A stretch of 64,000 nt of DNA from Solirubrobacter deserti (GCF_003344625.1 NZ_QPKJ02000011.1:62001-126000); one strand, 5' to 3'. Counted from the first letter of the stretch, positions 25,292 to 33,338 are shown. Notes: generated by a model not told the origin, from the sequence alone. Translations and numbers: made by a program.

Positions 25292-27109
25292 ATGAGCGCC
25301 CCCGATACCGTGAGCGACCCCGAGCTGCAAGAGGTCGCGTGGGACCTCACCGACCTGTTGAACGGCGCCGGGGAAGACCCGCAGGCGGGCGTCGACGCGC
25401 TGCTCGCCGACGCGCAGGCGCGCGCGGACACGTTCGCCGAGACCTACGCGGGGAAGCTGTCGTCGATCGACGGCGCGGGCCTGATCGCCGCCATGCAGGA
25501 GCTGGCGGAGATCGAGGAGATCGCCGCGCGTGCCGGCACCTACGCCCACCTCGCCTTCAGCACCGACACGCAGTCCCCGGCGAACGGCGCGCTGCTGCAG
25601 CGCGTCGAGGAGAAGGGCACCGCGATCGAGACCAAGCTGCTGTTCTTCCACCTGGAGTGGGCGGCGCTCGACGACGCGAAGGCGGACGAGCTGCTCGCCA
25701 CCGACGGGCTCGACTTCGCGCGCCACCATCTGAAGACGGCGCGCCGCTACCGGCCGCACCTGCTGAGCGAGCCCGAGGAGCGCATCCTCGCCGAGAAGCA
25801 GCTGTCCGGCCGGTCGGCGTGGGTGCGGCTGTTCGAGGAGCAGACGGCGGCGATCACGGTCGAGCTGCCCGACGAGGGCGACGTGCCGCTGGACGCCGCG
25901 CTCTCGCGCCTGTTCTCGCCCGATCGCGAGGTGCGCCGCGACACCGCCGAGCGCGTCACGGGCGCGCTGGCGCCCGGCTTGCGCACGCGGGCGTACGCGT
26001 TCAACACGCTGCTCGCGGACAAGATGACCGACGACCGGCTGCGCAACTACCCGCACTGGCTGGCGGCGCGCAACCTGTCCAACGAGGCCTCCGACGAGTC
26101 CGTGCAGGCGCTGATCGAGGCCGTCCGCGCGCGCTATGAGGTGCCGCGCCGCTGGTACCGGCTCAAGGCCCAGCTGCTCGGGCTCGACAAGCTCGCCGAC
26201 TACGATCGCATGGCGGCCGTGACACAGGACAACGAGAAGATCGGCTGGCCGCAGGCGAAGGAGATCGTCCAGGACGCGTACTCCTCCTTCTCCGACGAGC
26301 TCGGCGGGATCGTGTCGCAGTTCTTCGCGCAGCCGTGGATCGACGGGCCGGTGCGGCCGGGCAAGCGCGGTGGCGCGTTCTGCTCCTACGGCGTGCCGAG
26401 CGCGCACCCGTACGTGCTGCTCAACTACACGCACCTGCGCCGTGACGTGCTGACGCTCGCCCACGAGCTGGGCCACGGCGTGCACGCCGTGCTGGGCGGG
26501 TCGCAGGGCGTGTTCCACATGGCGACGCCGCTGACGCTGGCGGAGACCGCTTCGGTGTTCGGCGAGACGCTGGTCTTCGGGCGGCTGCTCGAGGCCTCTC
26601 CCTCCGCGGAGTCCCGCCTGTCGCTGCTGGCGGAGTCGATCGAGGGCTCGATCGCGACTGTCTTCCGCCAGGTGGCGATGAACCGCTTCGAGCACCTCAT
26701 CCACACGCACCGGCGCGAGACGGGCGAGCTGTCCGTGGACGACTTCGGCGCGCTGTGGGCGCAGTCGCAGGAGGAGCTGCTGGGCGACGCCGTCGAGGTC
26801 ACCGAGAACTACCGCTCCTGGTGGTCCTACGTCCCCCACTTCGTCGCCTCCCCCGGCTACGTCTACGCCTACGCGTACGGGCAGCTGCTCGCGCTGGCGG
26901 TCTACGGCCGCTACGAGGAGGAGGGCGCGGGCTTCGAGGCCGACTACGTGAACCTGCTGCGCGCGGGCGGCTCCAAGTCGCCCGAGGATCTGGGTCAGAT
27001 CGTCGGCGTCGACCTCGCCGACCCGGGCTTCTGGGACAAGGGCCTGGACCTCGTCGAGCGCAAGCTCGAGCAGGCCGAGCAGGCCGCGAAAGACGCTGGC
27101 CGAATTTGA
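25292..27109 (+). CDS. pepF: Oligoendopeptidase F, M3 family
   Basis: 605 aa cytosolic zinc metallopeptidase. HELGH at residues 391-395 is the HEXXH zinc site. The downstream ETASVFGETLVFGRLL supplies the third ligand Glu. The N-terminal domain is typical of PepF (WDLTDLLNGAGEDP). It cleaves short peptides, usually 7-17 residues. The stop TGA overlaps the first bases of repeat copy B, and it converges with the M20 gene. Confidence 0.95.
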   Translation: MSAPDTVSDPELQEVAWDLTDLLNGAGEDPQAGVDALLADAQARADTFAETYAGKLSSIDGAGLIAAMQELAEIEEIAARAGTYAHLAFSTDTQSPANGALLQRVEEKGTAIETKLLFFHLEWAALDDAKADELLATDGLDFARHHLKTARRYRPHLLSEPEERILAEKQLSGRSAWVRLFEEQTAAITVELPDEGDVPLDAALSRLFSPDREVRRDTAERVTGALAPGLRTRAYAFNTLLADKMTDDRLRNYPHWLAARNLSNEASDESVQALIEAVRARYEVPRRWYRLKAQLLGLDKLADYDRMAAVTQDNEKIGWPQAKEIVQDAYSSFSDELGGIVSQFFAQPWIDGPVRPGKRGGAFCSYGVPSAHPYVLLNYTHLRRDVLTLAHELGHGVHAVLGGSQGVFHMATPLTLAETASVFGETLVFGRLLEASPSAESRLSLLAESIEGSIATVFRQVAMNRFEHLIHTHRRETGELSVDDFGALWAQSQEELLGDAVEVTENYRSWWSYVPHFVASPGYVYAYAYGQLLALAVYGRYEEEGAGFEADYVNLLRAGGSKSPEDLGQIVGVDLADPGFWDKGLDLVERKLEQAEQAAKDAGRI

Positions 27110-27152
27110 AGGCAGGACATCCCCTCCGCCCCACCCCGATCATCCGACCTTA
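27108..27152 (+). repeat. Dispersed ~45-bp repeat, copy B
   Basis: It begins at the pepF stop codon: GAAGGCAGGACATCCCCTCC, then a C-rich block, then GATCATCCGACCTTAAA. It spans the whole 40-base gap between the convergent pepF and M20 genes, so it could serve as a shared 3' element. It shares about 40 of 45 positions with copy A. Confidence 0.75.
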
Positions 27153-28343
27153 AACGGGGGCGCGATTGACGGCCCGCACGATCGTGCGGGCCACCGTGGC
27201 GAGCTCGTCGATCGCGACGGACTCGTCCACGGCGTGCGCGAGCTCGATGTCGCGCGTGCCGACCATCACGGCGGGGATGCCGCGGGCGGTGAACAGCCTC
27301 ATGTCGGCGCCCCACGGGACGCCGGCGAGCGGGGCGCTGCCGGTTTCCGCGGCGAGCGCCTCCTGCACCGTCTTGACCCACGGATGGTCGGGGTCGGTGG
27401 TGCCGGGCGCGAACGCGCCGCCCTCCCAGGTGAGCCGGCAGGGGGGAAGCCCGTCGTCGAGCGCGCGATCGAGCACGGCCTGAAGCTCGTCGCGGGCCTG
27501 CTGCAGATCGGCGCCGACGGGAACGCCGAGGCGCCCCTCGAACACGAGGCGGTCCGGCACCATGCTCGACCACTCGCCGGCGTGCAGCTGGCCCACGAGC
27601 AGCGGGTACGGCAGCGGGAGCTCGCGCATGAGCGGGTGCGCGACATCGGTGTTGACGGCGCGCTCGTGCGCGGCGAAGGCGGCGTGGACCTTGACGTAGC
27701 GGTCGATGGCCGAGTGGCCGGAGAGCCGCTCGGCGGCGTGGGCGGCGACGCCGCGGATCTCGCCCTTGAAGGTGAGCGCGCCGGCTTGCGCGCAGACCAC
27801 GCGCAGGCCGGTCGGCTCGGGAAGCAGGGCGGCGTCGAAGGTCGCATCCCGTTCGAGCTCGGCGAACGTGCCCAGCCCACCGTCCTCCTCGGACGGGACG
27901 GCCATCAGCACGACCTCGGGGCGCTCCTGGTCCTTGAGCGCCGCGAGCGCGTGCAGCGCGGCGACGACCGGGCCCTTCATGTCGACGGCGCCGCGGCCGT
28001 GCAGCCGCCCACCCTCGACCGCGCCGGACCACGGGCCGAGCCGCCACGGCTCGGTGCCGGGCGAGACGACGTCGACGTGGCCGTTGAGCGCGATCCGGCC
28101 GGGCCGGGTGCCGGGCAGGGTGACCGTGAGGCCCCACAGCTCGTCGCGCGGCGCCTCCTCGCCGGGGTGATCCGGATGCGTACGCAGCGCCGCGAGATCG
28201 TGCCGGTGCAGGTCACATTCGAGACCGAGCGCGGCGGCCAGCTCGCCGAGCCGTTCGAGCGCCGCGCGCTCGTCTCCGGTCACGCTCGGCACGCTGACGA
28301 GCGCTGCAGCATCCCGGACCATTGCGTCCACATCGATGGTCAT
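27150..28343 (-). CDS. M20-family metallopeptidase / deacetylase (ArgE/DapE type)
   Basis: 397 aa from ATG 28343. Two-zinc hydrolase: LNGHVDVVSPG (His, Asp), RGAVDMKGPVVAAL (bridging Asp) and VPSEEDGGLGTF (catalytic and ligand Glu). A dimerisation domain holds VAAHAAERLSGHSAIDRYV, and GVPWGADMRLF is near the end. ArgE/DapE/CPG2 relatives deacylate amino acids or peptides; the substrate is unknown. A 22-bp perfect palindrome (27171-27192) lies in the last codons. A TACTAG box at 28355-28360 may be its -10. Confidence 0.9.
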   Translation of the reverse strand: MTIDVDAMVRDAAALVSVPSVTGDERAALERLGELAAALGLECDLHRHDLAALRTHPDHPGEEAPRDELWGLTVTLPGTRPGRIALNGHVDVVSPGTEPWRLGPWSGAVEGGRLHGRGAVDMKGPVVAALHALAALKDQERPEVVLMAVPSEEDGGLGTFAELERDATFDAALLPEPTGLRVVCAQAGALTFKGEIRGVAAHAAERLSGHSAIDRYVKVHAAFAAHERAVNTDVAHPLMRELPLPYPLLVGQLHAGEWSSMVPDRLVFEGRLGVPVGADLQQARDELQAVLDRALDDGLPPCRLTWEGGAFAPGTTDPDHPWVKTVQEALAAETGSAPLAGVPWGADMRLFTARGIPAVMVGTRDIELAHAVDESVAIDELATVARTIVRAVNRAPV

Positions 28344-28423
28344 ACGCGGCGAGGCTAGTACGTCCGTCCTCGCCTGGACCATCGGGTAGGGCGACCCACC
28401 CGTGCTGAACGGATGATCGGCCC

Positions 28424-28954
28424 ATGCCCGCGCCACTTGTCGAGGCCGCCGCACTGGAACTGCGCTTCGGCCACCGGGCGGTGCTCTCAGGGATCGATCT
28501 GTGCGTCGGCGCCGGCCAGGTCCACGGCCTGATCGGCCCGTGCGGGGCAGGCAAGAGCGTGCTGCTGCGGGTGCTCTCCGGCGAGCTCGCGCCGACCGGC
28601 GGCGTGGCGCGGGCCCAGGACGTCGTGCTGGTCGCGGACGCCGCCGCCTCGCCGCTGCTGCTCGCGCAGGCGCTCGCGGGCAACCCGTCCGTGTTGCTGG
28701 TGGACGAGCCATCCGCGGGCTTCAGCAGCGAGGCCCGCGCGGCGGTGCGCTCGCTCGTCGTGCGCCACACCGCCCGCGGCGGCGCCGCCGTGTGGGCCAC
28801 GCGCCGCCTGGACGCGCTCCACCGCCTCGCCTCTGATGTCACTTTGCTGGCCGGCGGCCGGGTCCGGTACGCTGGAAGCGTCGAAGTGCTTGTTTTGCGC
28901 TCATTGGCGCAGTCCGCCGAGGACGTCGCGGACGAGATCTCCCGCGCCGCGTAG
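28424..28954 (+). CDS. Degenerate ABC-type ATPase lacking Q-loop, signature and H-loop
   Basis: 176 aa. Walker A GPCGAGKS and Walker B VLLVDEPSAGF are intact, but only about 65 residues separate them instead of about 110. The Q-loop and helical domain with LSGGQ are missing; the join reads LLLAQALAGNPSVLLVDEP. The H-loop His is Arg (ATRRLDAL). No permease is adjacent. It may bind ATP without transport, or be a decaying transporter gene. It is divergent from the M20 gene. Confidence 0.8.
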   Translation: MPAPLVEAAALELRFGHRAVLSGIDLCVGAGQVHGLIGPCGAGKSVLLRVLSGELAPTGGVARAQDVVLVADAAASPLLLAQALAGNPSVLLVDEPSAGFSSEARAAVRSLVVRHTARGGAAVWATRRLDALHRLASDVTLLAGGRVRYAGSVEVLVLRSLAQSAEDVADEISRAA

Positions 28955-28981
28955 ACGTCATCAAACTTCCGCACGGCCCGC

Positions 28982-29011
28982 TTGACAGTTTTCGGGACGT
29001 CGCGCGTTAGT
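28982..29011 (+). promoter_or_regulatory. Promoter of the XRE-cupin gene
   Basis: A perfect TTGACA -35 (28982-28987), 18-bp spacer and GTTAGT (29006-29011) as -10; TAGTCT two bases later is an alternative with long spacing. The GTG start is 10 bases after the -10, so the mRNA would be leaderless or nearly so. Confidence 0.6.
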
Positions 29012-29021
29012 CTGGAAGACG

Positions 29022-29579
29022 GTGCTTAGCGGCTTCCCTTCCACCAACGGTTTCGAGACCGACCTCGGCGCGCGTGTGCGAACGCTGCGCCGCGAACGCG
29101 GGCTGACCCTCAAGGGTCTCGGCCGGCTCGCTGGTCTGTCCCATCCGTTCCTGTCGCAGGTCGAGCGCGGCCTCGCCAAGCCGAGCGTGAGCTCGGTCGA
29201 GCGCATCGCCGCCGCCCTGGACGTCTCGGTCGCCCACCTCTGGGCGCCGCCGCGCCAGGGCGAGGCGGTCCGCGTCGTGCGCCGCGACGAGGGCGCGGTC
29301 GCCGAGCACCACGGCGCCACCCTCCGCGAGCTCCCCGGCGAGCCCGCCGCCCCGACCCTGCGCGAGTGGACGGCGGCGAACCGGCGCTGGCCCGCCGAGG
29401 CCGCCACCGAACCCGGCGAGGTCGCGATCTACGTCGCGCGCGGCTCGATCGAGGTCGACGTCGCCGGTTCGCTGACGACGCTCGAAGAGGGCGACACGCT
29501 GCGCTTCGACGGCGCGCTTCCGCACCGCCTGCGCCGCGCGGGCGGCACCAGCACCCGCGCGCTGATCGTCACCTCTTAG
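29022..29579 (+). CDS. XRE-family regulator with C-terminal cupin domain
   Basis: 185 aa, GTG start. Residues about 15-70 form a Cro/CI-type HTH (RVRTLRRERGLTLKGLGRLA, SHPFLSQVERGLAKPSVSSV). Residues about 110-184 form a cupin with EVAIYVARGSIEVDV and FDGALPHRLRRAG. XRE-cupin proteins often sense a small metabolite and control neighbouring catabolic genes; the convergent PEP-mutase-like gene, overlapping by 4 bases, is one candidate. Confidence 0.92.
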   Translation: MLSGFPSTNGFETDLGARVRTLRRERGLTLKGLGRLAGLSHPFLSQVERGLAKPSVSSVERIAAALDVSVAHLWAPPRQGEAVRVVRRDEGAVAEHHGATLRELPGEPAAPTLREWTAANRRWPAEAATEPGEVAIYVARGSIEVDVAGSLTTLEEGDTLRFDGALPHRLRRAGGTSTRALIVTS

Positions 29580-30340
29580 GGCCGGTTGGCCAGCTCGGCG
29601 GGGGGCTCTCCCCCGCCCAGGAGCGTCTTCGCGGCGCGGCCCAGCGCCGCCATCGCGACGCCGAGCGGCCCCGGGCCGTAGCTCACGCGTGGGATGCCCA
29701 GCCGCGCGAGCTCGTCCAGCGTCGGCCCGCCGGCGCCGCCGAACACGCTGATCGGGCCGCGGATCTTGATCACGAGTTGCTCGAGCGTGGCGACGTCGCT
29801 CACGCCGGGGATGAAGATCACGTCCGCGCCCGCGCCCAGGTAGGCGCGGGCTCGCGCGACGGCCTCGTCGAACTCGAGGCCTTCGAGAAAGACGTCGGTG
29901 CGCGCGTTGATCACCAGCGGCACGCCGGCGGACTCACCCGCGGCGCGGGCGGCCTGCACCGCGGCGACGTGCGCTTGGACCGGTACCAGCGCGCCCTTTC
30001 CGTCGGAGTCCTCGAGGTTGCAGCCGACGGCGCCGGCCTCGATCGCGCGGGCGACGGTCGCGCCGGCGTCCCCGAAGCCGCGCTCCAGGTCGGCGGTCAC
30101 GGGCAGCTCGACCGCGCGGGCGACGATGCGCACCGCGTCGATCATCTCGTCGAGCGGGATCTGCTCACCGTCGCCGTAGCCGCGGGCGGCGGCCACGGAC
30201 CAGCTCGCGGTGGCGATCGCGCGCGCACCGGCGTCGGCGACCACCCGGGCACTCACGGCGTCCCAGGCGTTGACCAGGACCAGCGGCTCGGGCGCCGCGT
30301 GCAGGCGGCGCAGCTCTTCGGCCTTCTCTCGCTGCGTCAT
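29576..30340 (-). CDS. Isocitrate lyase / PEP phosphonomutase superfamily protein
   Basis: 254 aa. TIM-barrel motifs include LVNAWDAVSARVV, TADLERGFGD, GCNLEDSDGK (metal-binding Glu-Asp) and INARTDVFLEG. The KKCGH/CGH lyase motif of true isocitrate lyase is missing, so carboxyphosphonoenolpyruvate or oxaloacetate-type lyase or hydrolase activity is more likely. The reaction is uncertain. Starts at ATG 30340. Confidence 0.88.
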   Translation of the reverse strand: MTQREKAEELRRLHAAPEPLVLVNAWDAVSARVVADAGARAIATASWSVAAARGYGDGEQIPLDEMIDAVRIVARAVELPVTADLERGFGDAGATVARAIEAGAVGCNLEDSDGKGALVPVQAHVAAVQAARAAGESAGVPLVINARTDVFLEGLEFDEAVARARAYLGAGADVIFIPGVSDVATLEQLVIKIRGPISVFGGAGGPTLDELARLGIPRVSYGPGPLGVAMAALGRAAKTLLGGGEPPAELANRP

Positions 30341-30406
30341 TCCTCAAGCCTTTCACGCCCCGGAAAGGGACGACTTCACGATCGCTGCGGCGGCGCGACG
30401 CCCCGC

Positions 30407-31027
30407 CTATCGCCGGAGACGCATGCGGTGGATCGCGCCCTGGGGGATCTCCGGCGCCGTGCGCGTCTCGATGTCGAACACCTCGCCGATGCGTTCGAGG
30501 AAGGGGCCGGCCTCCCGCCGGCCGGGGTCCGCGAGCCAGATCTCGCCGCGCGCGTCGATCAGCCGGGGCAGCAGCGGCGCCAGCGCGACCCCGTTGCGCG
30601 CCTCGTAGAGCACGTCCGACGCGAGCACGAGCTCCCACGGCGCCCGCTCGACGAGCACGCCCGGCGAAGCCCAGTCCACGCACAGCGCTTCGAGCGTCAG
30701 CCCGTTGCGCGCGGCGTTGCGCTCGAGCAGTGCGATCGAGTCGGGCGCCCAGTCGGTCGCGGTCACGCGCGCGCCCGCCGCGGCCGCCGCCAGACCCACC
30801 AGCCCGAGTCCGCACCCGAGCTCCAGCGTTCGCCTGCCCCGCAGGGCGCGGGCGCCGATCACCCGCGCGAGCGCCGTGGCGCTCGGCCACAGCTCCGCCC
30901 AGTAGGGCAGGAACTCGTCGTGCGCGAAGTCGTCCTCGCTCAGGAGCGCTTCGGCGTCGCGCGGGCGCAGCACAGCGAGGTCGCGCCCCGCCACGCCGAC
31001 CACTTCCTCGACCAGGTCGTCGTCCAC
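30407..31027 (-). CDS. Class I SAM-dependent methyltransferase (METTL/NNMT-like)
   Basis: 206 aa from GTG 31027. SAM-binding motif I is LELGCGLGLVGLAAAAAG; motif II and beyond read TATDWAPDSIALLERNAARNG and LVLASDVLYEARNG. The N-terminal FLPYWAELWPSATALAR is typical of the METTL-like protein or small-molecule methyltransferases. Target unknown. Its start is only 9 bases from the start of the divergent LacI gene. Confidence 0.85.
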   Translation of the reverse strand: MDDDLVEEVVGVAGRDLAVLRPRDAEALLSEDDFAHDEFLPYWAELWPSATALARVIGARALRGRRTLELGCGLGLVGLAAAAAGARVTATDWAPDSIALLERNAARNGLTLEALCVDWASPGVLVERAPWELVLASDVLYEARNGVALAPLLPRLIDARGEIWLADPGRREAGPFLERIGEVFDIETRTAPEIPQGAIHRMRLRR

Positions 31028-31036
31028 GTCCCTAGG

Positions 31037-32014
31037 ATGGCGGACATCTCCGCTCCGCCCCGCGTCACCAGCGTCGACGTCGCGCGCCGCGCAGGCGTCT
31101 CGCAGTCGACGGTCTCGCTCGTGCTCTCCGGCAAGGCCCGGGGCCGGATCTCCGCGCGCACCGAGGAAGCGGTCCGCGCCGCGGCGGCCGAGCTCGGCTA
31201 CCGCCCGAACGTCGCGGCCCGCGCGCTCCGCACCGGCGTCGCGCGCAGCGTCGCGCTCGTGGTCCCCGACATCACGAACCCGTTCTTCGGCCGCGTGCTG
31301 CGCGGCGCCCAGCGCGCCGCGCAGGAAGCGGGCTACACGGTCGTGCTCGTCGACATCGGCAACAACCGCGCGTGGGAGGCGGCGTCGGTGCAGGCGCTGC
31401 TGGCCGGGCCCGCCGACGGGCTGCTGCTGTTCGAGTCCGACCTGCCGCCCGGCACGTCCGAGCACGCGATCCAGATCGAGATGATGCCCGGCCGCGGCCT
31501 GCCGGTCGTGCGCCTGGACGTCGAGGCGGGCGTCGACTTCGCCGTCGACCATCTGCTCGCGCTCGGGCACACCCGGATCGGCCACGTCAGCTCCAACTTC
31601 GACGCGCCGACGTTCGACCTGCGCGCGGCGCGCATGGCGGAGCGCCTCGGCGGCCCGCCGCCCACCGTCAAGGCCCCGTTCACCTTCGAGGGCGCCAAGC
31701 AGGCCGCGCTCGACATGCTCGACGAGGGCGTGACCGCGGTCTTCTGCGACGACGACATCCTCGCCGGCGGCGTCTACCTCGCGGCCCGCGACCGCGGCGT
31801 GCGCATCCCGGAGGACCTGTCCGTGATCGGCTTCGACGACCTCGACTTCGCACGCGTGCTCGCGCCGCCGCTCACGACGGTGGCGGTCGACGCCGAGGGC
31901 CTGGGCGCGATCGCGTTCGAAGCCCTCGCCCGCGACCTCGCGGGCGACCGCCCGCCCGACGAGCAGGTCATGCCCGTCGCGCTGAAGGTCCGCGAGTCGA
32001 CCGCGCCGCCCTGA
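31037..32014 (+). CDS. LacI-family transcriptional regulator
   Basis: 325 aa. The LacI HTH is clear: SVDVARRAGVSQSTVSLVLS followed by GYRPNVAARALRTG. The periplasmic-binding-like domain has VVPDITNPFFGRVLRGAQ, the ALGHTRIGHVSS hinge motif and VIGFDDLDFARVLAPPLTTV. It probably responds to a sugar-like ligand; no sugar-transport genes are adjacent. The start ATG at 31037 is 9 bases from the divergent methyltransferase start. Confidence 0.93.
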   Translation: MADISAPPRVTSVDVARRAGVSQSTVSLVLSGKARGRISARTEEAVRAAAAELGYRPNVAARALRTGVARSVALVVPDITNPFFGRVLRGAQRAAQEAGYTVVLVDIGNNRAWEAASVQALLAGPADGLLLFESDLPPGTSEHAIQIEMMPGRGLPVVRLDVEAGVDFAVDHLLALGHTRIGHVSSNFDAPTFDLRAARMAERLGGPPPTVKAPFTFEGAKQAALDMLDEGVTAVFCDDDILAGGVYLAARDRGVRIPEDLSVIGFDDLDFARVLAPPLTTVAVDAEGLGAIAFEALARDLAGDRPPDEQVMPVALKVRESTAPP

Positions 32015-32031
32015 CACCCGAGTGATCGTTC

Positions 32032-32050
32032 TGTCAACCAGGGGTTGACA
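32032..32050. promoter_or_regulatory. Perfect 8-bp inverted repeat downstream of lacI-family gene
   Basis: TGTCAACC (32032-32039), AGG, GGTTGACA (32043-32050). It lies 18 bases after the LacI stop and about 60 bases before the -10 of the next gene. It may be an operator for the downstream gene or a small terminator hairpin. No T-run follows. Confidence 0.5.
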
Positions 32051-32110
32051 AACCGACCGCTCGGAGGGCTGACCGTCTCAAGTTCTTCACTTGCGAGCCG
32101 CCGTCATACG

Positions 32111-32116
32111 TATTAT
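32111..32116 (+). promoter_or_regulatory. -10 box for the small BMP-like gene
   Basis: TATTAT at 32111-32116, AT-rich in very GC-rich DNA, 10 bases before ATG 32127. No good -35 at 17-18 bases. It favours ATG 32127 over the upstream in-frame ATG at 32091, which lies before the -10. Confidence 0.55.
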
Positions 32117-32126
32117 GCTCATTCGT

Positions 32127-32507
32127 ATGACCAAGACGATCCAGATTCGCCTCGCCGTTCCGGCGGGCATTGCGCTCGCGCTCGTCGCGGGCACTGCGAT
32201 CGCGAGCCCCGAGGACCATCGGTCCCAGCGGGCGATCGTGGTCGCCGGCGCTGCCGCCACCGACAAGGCCGCGCTCAAGCAGGCGCATGCCGTCGCGACC
32301 GCGACGGATGCCGACCTGAAGGTCGTGAAGACCACCGCCGAGCAGCTCGGCGTGATTCACATGCTCGCCGCTCGCGACTACGACGTGGTCGTGACGGTCG
32401 GCGTGGACCGGAGCAGCGCTGTCGCGCCGGTCGCGGAGAAGTTCCCGCGCGTCCGCTTCGTCGCCGCCAAGGCCAATGGCCTCGGCGCGGCGATGAGCGG
32501 CGCGTAG
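32127..32507 (+). CDS. Small secreted protein resembling a BMP-lipoprotein fragment
   Basis: 126 aa from ATG 32127. A signal peptide (LAVPAGIALALVAGTAIAS) is followed by about 95 residues. The segment YDVVVTVGVDRSSAVAPVAEKFPRVRFVAA resembles one lobe of BMP/PnrA-type substrate-binding proteins, but only about a third of that fold is present. No transporter genes are near. It could be a stand-alone ligand binder or a remnant. It is convergent with infA. Confidence 0.7.
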   Translation: MTKTIQIRLAVPAGIALALVAGTAIASPEDHRSQRAIVVAGAAATDKAALKQAHAVATATDADLKVVKTTAEQLGVIHMLAARDYDVVVTVGVDRSSAVAPVAEKFPRVRFVAAKANGLGAAMSGA

Positions 32508-32522
32508 GACGCGCCTACCTGC

Positions 32523-32741
32523 CTACTTGTAGCGGTAGACGATGCGTCCGCGGTTGAGGTCGTAGGGCGAGACCTCGACACGGACCTTGTCGCCCGGAAG
32601 GACGCGGATGCGGAACCGGCGCATCTTGCCGGCCAGGTGGGCGAGCAGCTCGTGGTCGTTCTCGAGCTTCACGCGGAACAGCAGGTTCGGCAGGGCCTCG
32701 GTGACCTCGCCGTCGATCTCAAGCTTCTGCTCTACTGCCAT
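32523..32741 (-). CDS. infA: Translation initiation factor IF-1
   Basis: 72 aa, exact IF-1 length, from ATG 32741 with GAAAGG about 7 bases upstream. The OB-fold is well conserved: [35 protein letters not shown] and [15 protein letters not shown]. It helps place initiator tRNA on the 30S subunit. The usual neighbours rpmJ-rpsM-rpsK are absent. A TAGAAT -10 at 32803-32808 gives a leader of about 60 bases. Confidence 0.95.
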   Translation of the reverse strand: MAVEQKLEIDGEVTEALPNLLFRVKLENDHELLAHLAGKMRRFRIRVLPGDKVRVEVSPYDLNRGRIVYRYK

Positions 32742-32802
32742 AGACGCCTTTCGTGGGGGAATGCGCGGACGTGCGGAAGCGCAGCTCGCGCGGACATACA
32801 CC

Positions 32803-32808
32803 ATTCTA
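32803..32808 (-). promoter_or_regulatory. -10 box of infA
   Basis: TAGAAT on the minus strand at 32808-32803, about 61 bases before the infA ATG. No convincing -35 hexamer at normal spacing. It overlaps the 5' flank of the divergent ogt gene. Confidence 0.45.
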
Positions 32809-32846
32809 CCCCTCACGGATCGACCGTCCCAGGCGTTTCACCGGTC

Positions 32847-33338
32847 ATGCACGCCGCACTTCTCCCCTGCCCGGTCGGACCGCTCCACGTGACGCTCGAG
32901 GACGGTCACGTGACCGCCCTCTACACGGCCGAGCACAAGCGTCACGTCGCCGTGCAACCGCCGAGCGACGACGCTTTCGACGCCGTCCGCGAGCAGCTCG
33001 ACGAGTACTTCGCCGGCACGCGCACCGGCTTTGACCTCCCGCTCGCACCGAAGGGCACCGCGTTCGAGCAGGCCGTCTGGCAGCGCCTCACGCAGATCCC
33101 GTTCGGCGAGACCACGACCTACGGCGAGATCGCGCGGGAGCTCGGCTCGGTCCCGAGAGCCGTCGGCCGCGCCAACGGCCGCAACCCGATCTCGATCATC
33201 GTCCCCTGCCACCGGGTGATCGGCGCCAACGGCAGCCTCACGGGCTACGCCGGCGGGCTGGCCACCAAAGAGCGGCTGCTCGCGCACGAAAGTGTGTGCG
33301 CCGGGCGGCTATCGGAGCCGCCCGGCGTCGCGTTCTAA
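32847..33338 (+). CDS. ogt: Methylated-DNA-protein-cysteine methyltransferase
   Basis: 163 aa. A suicide enzyme that removes O6-alkyl groups from guanine in DNA. The active-site IIVPCHRVIG has its Cys at residue 121; the HTH AVGRANGRNP, arginine finger and FGETTTYGEIA are present. The final 16 residues (ESVCAGRLSEPPGVAF) are encoded by a perfect hairpin at 33299-33327, so the C-terminus appears to have extended through a terminator. Confidence 0.94.
   Translation: MHAALLPCPVGPLHVTLEDGHVTALYTAEHKRHVAVQPPSDDAFDAVREQLDEYFAGTRTGFDLPLAPKGTAFEQAVWQRLTQIPFGETTTYGEIARELGSVPRAVGRANGRNPISIIVPCHRVIGANGSLTGYAGGLATKERLLAHESVCAGRLSEPPGVAF
33299..33327. terminator. Perfect 12-bp hairpin shared by ogt and the convergent zinc-ribbon gene
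   Basis: Arms CGCCGGGCGGCT (33299-33310) and AGCCGCCCGGCG (33316-33327) with a 5-base loop. It lies within the last codons of ogt and just past the stop (33335) of the minus-strand small gene. It probably terminates transcription from both sides. No U-tract. Confidence 0.65.

Noticed and set aside
28412..28423. CGGATGATCGG as a fourth copy of the dispersed repeat
   Set aside because: Only 11 bases match; the C-rich block and GAAGGC part are absent, so chance is a sufficient explanation.
32043..32050. TTGACA at 32045 as a -35 for the small BMP-like gene
   Set aside because: No -10 at 16-19 bases; the hexamer is part of the perfect palindrome 32032-32050, and the likely -10 is 60 bases further on.
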